Shown piece by piece: positions 7,658 to 10,971 of a stretch of DNA of 10,971 nt (position 1 is its first letter; every line of letters starts with the position of its first letter). This stretch comes from Candidatus Fermentibacteraceae bacterium. GTDB lineage: Bacteria > Fermentibacterota > Fermentibacteria > Fermentibacterales > JCC-6. A model generated the notes under the pieces. The model was not told the DNA's origin and did not search any database. It saw only the letters and a list, made by a program, of their open reading frames with translations. A program made the translations under genes and the position numbers. The stretch spans positions 1 through 10,971 of the forward strand of contig JAGGYZ010000258.1 of the NCBI GenBank assembly GCA_021162285.1. The letters are read 5' to 3'.

Positions 7658-8734
7658 TTAGAGTTCTATACTGGCTCCCACGGTAAAAGCGGTAACTACA
7701 TCGTTTACTACCTGTACCTCTGGAAAGCCCAGAACGTTGCCGTCTCTTGTTTCAGAACCATAGTTGAAAGCCGCACTTAGATCCGTCTTTCCAAAATCTA
7801 CAGTTGCACCCATACTGATCCCAAGAGCAACCTTGGAATCTGTCCCACCTGTAGACGAAAGGATTAATCCCCCTCTGAAATACAGGTTATGATCAGGATG
7901 AATTCCTCCGAATCCACTGGCAGACCAGGCAGTTCCGTCCGGCATATCGTAAATTCTTGCTTCAAGGCCAAAACCGGGCAAATAGTCACCGAGGTTGCCA
8001 ACGCGAATGCCGGCAGCGATACTTGACGGACAGTTGTCAGTCTTTGATGCGTAAACCGATCCAATGGAAACGGCTTCGCCTGCAGCCAGAGAAACTCCGG
8101 CTCTCCAAGAAAACTCACCCTCTTCCCTGCTCCAGGAAGCTGACGAATCGGGAATGGATTCTGAGAAGTGATGCCAGTAGTAATCGTAACTGATGTCACC
8201 TGTTCGATATCCGGCTGAAGCCCCGATGTTCACATTGCCTGGAAGAGTTGCCGCTGCACCTGTGGCGGCTTCCCAGACCCCCCCCCTGACTGTGAGGTTT
8301 TCAAAACCGGCTATCACAGGATCCGGGTTGGTGTCGATAAAGAAATACTCTCCTGTGTAGGTGTAATCTCTGATTTTAGCAATTCCAAGGGCAATCTCCG
8401 CAGTACCGGCACTGAACCCTGCCTGAAAACTGGAGGCCCCCATACCTGCATAGGTAAGTGTGTGTTTACCCATTCCATCATCAACCACTTGTTTTAAAAT
8501 CAGCGACCCGATAGATGCGGATAACAGCGGATTGTAACTGGTGAGCTCCGCCGGGTTTCCAAACAGGTTCATACCCCCGACATCTACCGACAAAACACCA
8601 CCGAAACCGTGGGTAACTGCGTCAAAACCGGGCATAACACTGCCCTGTCCCATGGCGCCGGGGTATCCGTAACCGTATGCAGTCAAAGGCAAAACAAGCA
8701 GAACGGAAAGAAAGGAGAGCGCCAGACACTTCAT
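7658..8734 (-). CDS. Outer-membrane beta-barrel protein, PorV/FadL-like (paralog 1)
   Basis: A 358-residue protein with a signal peptide (MKCLALSFLSVLLVLPLTAYG) followed by a barrel-like sequence rich in Gly, Ser and Tyr. FGNPAEL at 58-64 is the NPA element of FadL/PorV-type barrels. IPDSSASW (194-201) and EFSWRAGV (207-214) line up exactly with the downstream paralog. The last residues, VTAFTVGASIEL, form a typical closing strand. I chose ATG 8734 because GGAGG lies five bases upstream; the four-codon-longer TTG start would overlap that RBS. A run of nine G at codons 150-153 (RGGV) lies inside the coding sequence. It is the first gene of the probable three-gene unit with the second barrel and the PAS protein. 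The function is not recognisable beyond outer-membrane location. Confidence 0.8.
   Translation of the reverse strand: MKCLALSFLSVLLVLPLTAYGYGYPGAMGQGSVMPGFDAVTHGFGGVLSVDVGGMNLFGNPAELTSYNPLLSASIGSLILKQVVDDGMGKHTLTYAGMGASSFQAGFSAGTAEIALGIAKIRDYTYTGEYFFIDTNPDPVIAGFENLTVRGGVWEAATGAAATLPGNVNIGASAGYRTGDISYDYYWHHFSESIPDSSASWSREEGEFSWRAGVSLAAGEAVSIGSVYASKTDNCPSSIAAGIRVGNLGDYLPGFGLEARIYDMPDGTAWSASGFGGIHPDHNLYFRGGLILSSTGGTDSKVALGISMGATVDFGKTDLSAAFNYGSETRDGNVLGFPEVQVVNDVVTAFTVGASIEL
8278..8286 (-). repeat. G9 homopolymer inside the barrel paralog 1 gene
   Basis: Nine consecutive C on the plus strand read as AGG GGG GGG GTC (Arg-Gly-Gly-Val, residues 150-153) on the sense strand. Loss or gain of one base would shift the frame and truncate the barrel near its middle. 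Such tracts are known slip sites in surface-protein genes of several bacteria. Whether it varies here cannot be told from one sequence. Confidence 0.6.
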
Positions 8735-8773
8735 TTCGACCTCCAAATTTTATTGTGAAATCCATCCTGCCTG

Positions 8774-8802
8774 ATAATACTCATTTCTTTCTGCACAAAA
8801 AA
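8774..8802 (-). promoter_or_regulatory. Possible promoter of the barrel/PAS operon
   Basis: TATTAT on the minus strand at 8774-8779 is a good -10 box (five of six). The region 17 bases upstream is TTTTTT, a poor -35. Transcription would start near 8767, giving a leader of about 33 bases containing the GGAGG site. It lies downstream of two hairpins that would insulate it from the RCC1 gene, so a promoter is expected about here, but this exact placement is weak. Confidence 0.3.
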
Positions 8803-8913
8803 GCCTGGGATACTGCCTTGTACAGACAGAACAACGAAGCGCAAAGCAGAGCTTCTTGCTCAAATGGCAGCCATGGAAAGGGTTGACAGACACCCTGAGA
8901 AATCCTCCTCCAT

Positions 8914-8943
8914 TAAAAAAGTGTTCCTCATTCCCCAGGAACA
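8914..8943 (-). terminator. Rho-independent terminator candidate
   Basis: On the minus strand TGTTCCT (8937-8943) and AGGAACA (8922-8928) form a seven-pair stem with an eight-base loop, followed at once by CTTTTTTAA. This is the shape of an intrinsic terminator with a moderate stem. It would end transcription coming from the RCC1-repeat gene and the gene remnant behind it. Confidence 0.6.
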
Positions 8944-8978
8944 GAGGACAGATGAAAACCATCTTCTTTCATAAAGTA

Positions 8979-8995
8979 GCCTTCTGTCAGAAGGC
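8979..8995 (-). terminator. Short perfect hairpin, possible upstream part of a tandem terminator
   Basis: GCCTTCT and AGAAGGC flank a three-base loop, seven perfect pairs, 14 bases after the stop codon of the broken gene at 9010. On the minus strand the following sequence (TACTTTATG) is only partly T-rich, so alone it would be a weak terminator. It stands 35 bases before the stronger one at 8914-8943. Confidence 0.4.
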
Positions 8996-9009
8996 ACATC
9001 CTGCTATTC

Positions 9010-9215
9010 CTACTTCAGAACAACCACCTGCTCTGTTGCACTAAAACCTCCAGCGCGCATCGTGCAGGTAAACGAAGCATCATTAAGTGCTGGCGTGTTA
9101 GAAGGATCTGTAGTCTGTAGTATCACCCTGTACTGTAAACAGCCTGTGAGTCGCCAGGAATGGTTGATAAGTCTGCACTTGCGGCAAATACTGAGATTGC
9201 TCCGAACTACTACTG
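9010..9215 (-). pseudogene. Broken 3' end of a secreted-protein gene
   Basis: The minus-strand frame ending at 9010-9012 reads LQYRVILQTTDPSNTPALND, then ASFTCTMRAGG, then FSATEQVVVLK. This resembles the 'QYRV-L-TTD-TP-L-D' beta-sandwich segment followed by a short tail, common at the ends of secreted proteins in FCB-type bacteria. Immediately upstream the same frame makes no sense, but the neighbouring frame gives FGAISVFAASADLSTIPGDS, a good preceding segment, up to about 9140. The gene therefore appears frameshifted and lacks its 5' part. Its last residues (SATEQVVVLK) resemble the end of the adjacent RCC1 protein (SATARVILLR). It may be the leftover of a neighbouring or rearranged secreted-protein gene. 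Its function cannot be assigned. Confidence 0.4.
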
Positions 9216-9270
9216 TCTGCTTCACCGGAGCGGGGAGAATGACCTCGGTGTATTAAGCGGTTAAAGAAAG

Positions 9271-10365
9271 CTATCTCAAAAGAATAACCCGAGCTGTGGC
9301 GGAGATCTCTGATCCACTGACCAGGCGGACCAGATAAACTCCGTTGTACAGCGTCCCGCCGTTTACGCTGCTGCCATCCCACAAAATAGTTTGCAGACCC
9401 TCCGACAAGACTCCCTGTTCATGGCTTGTCACCAGTCTGCCGGATACATCGTAAACTTCAAAAGTAATGTAAGTAAGCCCTGGAGACTGGAACACAACGG
9501 AAGCCGAGCCGCTGAAGGGATTAGGATAGACAGTGCTGATTTGAAGAATATTCAGAAGCGAAGGATCATCCTCTATGCCGGTCTCGTAGTAATGCAGACC
9601 GAGGCTGTGTGTTCCTCCAGCAGCAACCGCGATGAAACCTTCATTAGGCGAGGGCACATCGCATTGGCCATGGTTGTTCCACCCCCACGCAACTATCGAG
9701 CCGTCTTCCTTCAACCCCAAACTGTGATATCCATTACCTGCAACTGCGACGAAGCCAGTGTTAGGCAAAGGAACCGTGCATTGACCCTGGGAGTTATCCC
9801 CCCATGCTACGATAGAGCCGTCTTCCTTCAACCCCAGGCTGTGACCACTACCACCTGAAATAGAAACGAAGCCCGTATTGGGTGAGGGTACTTCGCACTG
9901 ACCCTGGTTGTTCCATCCCCATGCCACTATAGAGCCATCCTCCTTCAAGCCAAGGCTGTGGCGCCATCCTGCTTCAACAGAAACAAAGTTTGTATTAGGT
10001 ACAGGAATATCGCACTGGCCTTCGTTGTTCCTCCCCCAGGCCACAATCGAGCCATCTTCCTTCAAGCCCATACTGTGCCAGAAACCCCCTGTAACTGCCA
10101 CAAAACCAGTATTGGGCGAAGGAACCGTGCATTGGCCGTATGTGTTATCTCCCCAGGCCACAATAGAGCCGTATTCCGTCAAGCCGAGACTGTGTTGAAC
10201 TCCACCCGAAACGGCAATGTAGGCGGCGAAGGTTGTGTTTGGTGAGGGAACATCGCATTGCCCGTATCCGTTCCACCCCCAGGCCACGATTGAGCCGTCC
10301 TGTGCATGGGCAAGTTCCACAAACCCCAGAAGAAGTAACGCAGAAAACACTGCAAAAGACTTCAT
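9271..10365 (-). CDS. Secreted RCC1-repeat protein with C-terminal sorting domain
   Basis: A 364-residue exported protein. A signal peptide (MKSFAVFSALLLLGFVELAHA) is followed by six RCC1-type repeats (23-259) of the form DGSIVAWGxN..GQC.VP.PN, then F.A..GG..HSLGLKE. Each is 39 residues except the first, which has three more. After a short linker comes a C-terminal beta-sandwich (~275-364) with STVYPNPFSGSASVVFQSP, EVYDVSGRLV, WDGSSVNGGTLYNGVYLVRL and the end ATARVILLR. This matches T9SS type A / FlgD-like sorting tails. RCC1 repeats normally form seven-bladed propellers; six are seen here, so the blade set may be incomplete or closed differently. I chose ATG 10365 because GGGGG lies seven bases upstream; ATG 10371 would be too close to it. 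The protein is probably cell-surface or released, and its partner is unknown. It has its own promoter at 10411-10439. Confidence 0.85.
   Translation of the reverse strand: MKSFAVFSALLLLGFVELAHAQDGSIVAWGWNGYGQCDVPSPNTTFAAYIAVSGGVQHSLGLTEYGSIVAWGDNTYGQCTVPSPNTGFVAVTGGFWHSMGLKEDGSIVAWGRNNEGQCDIPVPNTNFVSVEAGWRHSLGLKEDGSIVAWGWNNQGQCEVPSPNTGFVSISGGSGHSLGLKEDGSIVAWGDNSQGQCTVPLPNTGFVAVAGNGYHSLGLKEDGSIVAWGWNNHGQCDVPSPNEGFIAVAAGGTHSLGLHYYETGIEDDPSLLNILQISTVYPNPFSGSASVVFQSPGLTYITFEVYDVSGRLVTSHEQGVLSEGLQTILWDGSSVNGGTLYNGVYLVRLVSGSEISATARVILLR
9589..10299 (-). repeat. Six tandem 117-bp coding repeats (first one 126 bp)
   Basis: The RCC1 units are also alike in DNA, with blocks such as GAGCCRTCYTCCTTCAA recurring every 117 bases on the plus strand. 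Similarity at the nucleotide level suggests recent amplification or gene conversion. The copy number could change by recombination between units. Confidence 0.75.
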
Positions 10366-10410
10366 ATTCATTCCCCCTTAGACTACAGACTGTTTACCTT
10401 CATGTTCAAT

Positions 10411-10439
10411 ATAATTATTGTGCTAGTTATTAATGTCAA
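10411..10439 (-). promoter_or_regulatory. Sigma-70-type promoter of the RCC1-repeat gene
   Basis: On the minus strand a perfect TTGACA (10434-10439) and AATTAT (10411-10416, four of six) are separated by exactly 17 bases. The region is AT-rich, unlike its surroundings. Transcription would start near 10404, giving a leader of about 39 bases with GGGGG before the ATG at 10365. Confidence 0.7.
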
Positions 10440-10442
10440 CCA

Positions 10443-10463
10443 GGTAGATTTAGTTATTCTACC
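10443..10463. repeat. Inverted repeat just upstream of the RCC1 promoter
   Basis: GGTAGA and TCTACC are separated by nine bases, four bases upstream of the -35 box. The position would suit an activator site, but a six-base inverted repeat with a nine-base spacer may be chance. Confidence 0.25.
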
Positions 10464-10473
10464 GCTTTTCTAA

Positions 10474-10790
10474 TGCCTGCAAGGCGTGATGCTCTTCCTC
10501 GTAATCTTTGGTGAATATCTTGCCGGTCATGAAAAGATCGCAAAATCTCTTGAGGCTGAAGTTTACTTCTCTCACCCTTATGCATCCCGGGAGGGGGGAA
10601 CCAATGAAAATGCTAACGGTCTCGCCAGTACTTCTATAAAAACAGGAAGCTTAATGATGTAAGCAGACATTAGATAAAATATGTGGAAAATCGGCTAAAC
10701 CACAGACCAGGAAAGAAGCTTGGCTTCAAAACATCCTATAAAGCATTGTTCAAGAAAACTGAAAGGCTAACTGTTGCACTTGCAACTTGA
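10474..10790 (+). pseudogene. IS30-family transposase, C-terminal remnant
   Basis: Read on the plus strand, this gives the end of an IS30-type DDE transposase in two frames. Frame one (to about 10622) has EYLAGHEKIAKSLEAEVYF, then SHPYASREGGTNENANGL. This covers the well-known 'HPY-S-ERGTNENTNGL' block that holds the catalytic Glu. Frame two (from 10623) continues RQYFYKNRKLNDVSRH, a TAG stop at 10671-10673, then IKYVENRLNHRPGKKLGFKT, SYKALFKKTERLTVALAT and TGA at 10788. The family's 'NRLN-RPRK-LGFKTP' motif is clear. The residues before 10520 are garbled and the whole N-terminal two thirds, including the helix-turn-helix and first Asp, are absent. The gene cannot be functional. GTTGCACTTGCAAC at 10773-10786 is palindromic and near where such elements usually end, but no partner inverted repeat is visible. 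Confidence 0.85.
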
Positions 10791-10846
10791 ATCCTCGTCC
10801 CGAATTACAGAATCAGTCACTGCAGAAAAACGGGCACACATACTGA

Positions 10847-10876
10847 GAGCCCCTCTCCAGAATCGGAGAGGGGCTC
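10847..10876 (-). terminator. Strong GC-rich hairpin after the right-edge gene
   Basis: Twelve perfect pairs (10847-10858 with 10865-10876, GAGCCCCTCTCC and its complement) around a six-base loop, 12 bases after the stop codon at 10889. On the minus strand no T run follows immediately; the first is GTTTTTC, about 17 bases later. On the plus strand there is none. It is best read as a transcription end or mRNA 3'-protecting hairpin of the gene at 10889, not a textbook intrinsic terminator. Confidence 0.6.
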
Positions 10877-10888
10877 CGAAACAGGCGC

Positions 10889-10971
10889 CTAGAAGTTCTC
10901 CTTCACATACTCAAAACCGGCTTTTACGGCCTTTGCGTTCAAATCGATGATAGACTCGCTCTTTCCTTTGA
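10889..10971 (-). CDS. C-terminal end of a gene, possibly 2-oxoacid:ferredoxin oxidoreductase gamma subunit (cut by window edge)
   Basis: Only the last 26 codons are inside: KGKSESIIDLNAKAVKAGFE then YVKENF and TAG. The pattern 'GKS..IIDLN.KA.KAGFEYVKE' resembles the C-terminus of the gamma subunit/domain of 2-oxoacid:ferredoxin oxidoreductases, where an Asn-x-Lys-Ala-x-x-x-Gly-Tyr/Phe-Glu helix closes the domain. The strong hairpin directly behind it supports a real gene end. The functional call rests on a very short stretch and is tentative. Confidence 0.45.
   Translation of the reverse strand, partial: KGKSESIIDLNAKAVKAGFEYVKENF

Larger units (their letters stand above)
8735..9009. other. 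Intergenic stretch upstream of the barrel genes
   Basis: This holds the GGAGG ribosome-binding site of the first barrel gene (8740-8744), a possible promoter (8774-8802) and two minus-strand hairpins (8914-8943 and 8979-8995). No credible protein-coding gene was recognised. A plus-strand open frame ending at 8974 is discussed under rejected items. Confidence 0.5.

Noticed and set aside
8864..8974. Plus-strand 36-codon frame (MAAMERVDRHPEKSSS, then IKKVFLIPQEQ)
   Set aside because: The peptide looks plausible, and the frame stays open well upstream, but there is no Shine-Dalgarno or recognised homology, and its IKKV part falls on the T-run and stem of the minus-strand terminator. Kept only as a remote possibility.
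9391..10245. Plus-strand open frames of 95-155 residues across the RCC1 gene
   Set aside because: They mirror the repeat structure of the minus-strand RCC1 gene, and repetition keeps the reverse frames open by chance.
9589..10299. CRISPR-like array suggested by regularly spaced repeats
   Set aside because: The 117-base periodicity is in a coding frame and encodes RCC1 repeats; there are no short direct repeats with unique spacers.
10459..10650. Minus-strand open frame reading SPLPGCIRVREVNFSLKRF and onward to EEEHHALQALEKR
   Set aside because: It looks protein-like but is exactly antisense to the recognisable IS30 transposase remnant on the plus strand, has no good start or RBS, and is explained as its shadow.

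Overview
The window reads as chromosomal DNA from an uncultured-type Gram-negative bacterium. Almost every gene lies on the minus strand. Four things suggest a member of the Fibrobacteres-Chlorobi-Bacteroidetes (FCB) superphylum or a related candidate phylum such as Fermentibacteria or Cloacimonetes. These are two PorV/FadL-like outer-membrane barrels, a secreted RCC1-repeat protein ending in a T9SS/FlgD-type sorting domain, a second remnant of the same kind of C-terminus, and housekeeping genes of ordinary bacterial type. The placement is inference; no rRNA or other marker is present.

Layout from right to left, the direction of transcription. (1) 10889-10971 is the last 26 codons of a minus-strand gene, possibly a 2-oxoacid:ferredoxin oxidoreductase gamma subunit, followed by a strong GC hairpin at 10847-10876. 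(2) 10474-10790, on the plus strand, is a decayed C-terminal fragment of an IS30-family transposase with at least one frameshift and one internal stop. (3) 9271-10365 is a secreted protein with six RCC1-type repeats and a sorting-domain tail, driven by a well-formed promoter at 10411-10439. (4) 9010-9215 is a broken 3' end of another secreted protein, then two minus-strand hairpins. (5) 7658-8734 and 6559-7638 are tandem paralogous outer-membrane proteins. (6) 3733-6555 is a 940-residue cytoplasmic PAS/GAF protein with a degenerate histidine-kinase end, starting 3 bases after the second barrel gene. (7) 1225-3681 is leuS, and 738-1217 is a cyclophilin whose ribosome-binding site overlaps the leuS stop codon. 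A clear rho-independent terminator follows. (8) 1-644 is the N-terminal part of comM, cut by the window edge just before the Walker A loop.

The most interesting part is the unit of two barrels plus a PAS/GAF pseudo-kinase. The barrels share motifs at identical residue positions. The third protein has three PAS domains and at least one GAF domain, but the residue aligned with the phosphoacceptor His is Ile, and the ATP-binding N and G boxes are not visible. A run of nine G lies inside the first barrel gene and another lies directly upstream of the comM start. Both are candidate slippage sites. None of this proves a new system, but the barrel/pseudo-kinase pairing is the best candidate in the window.
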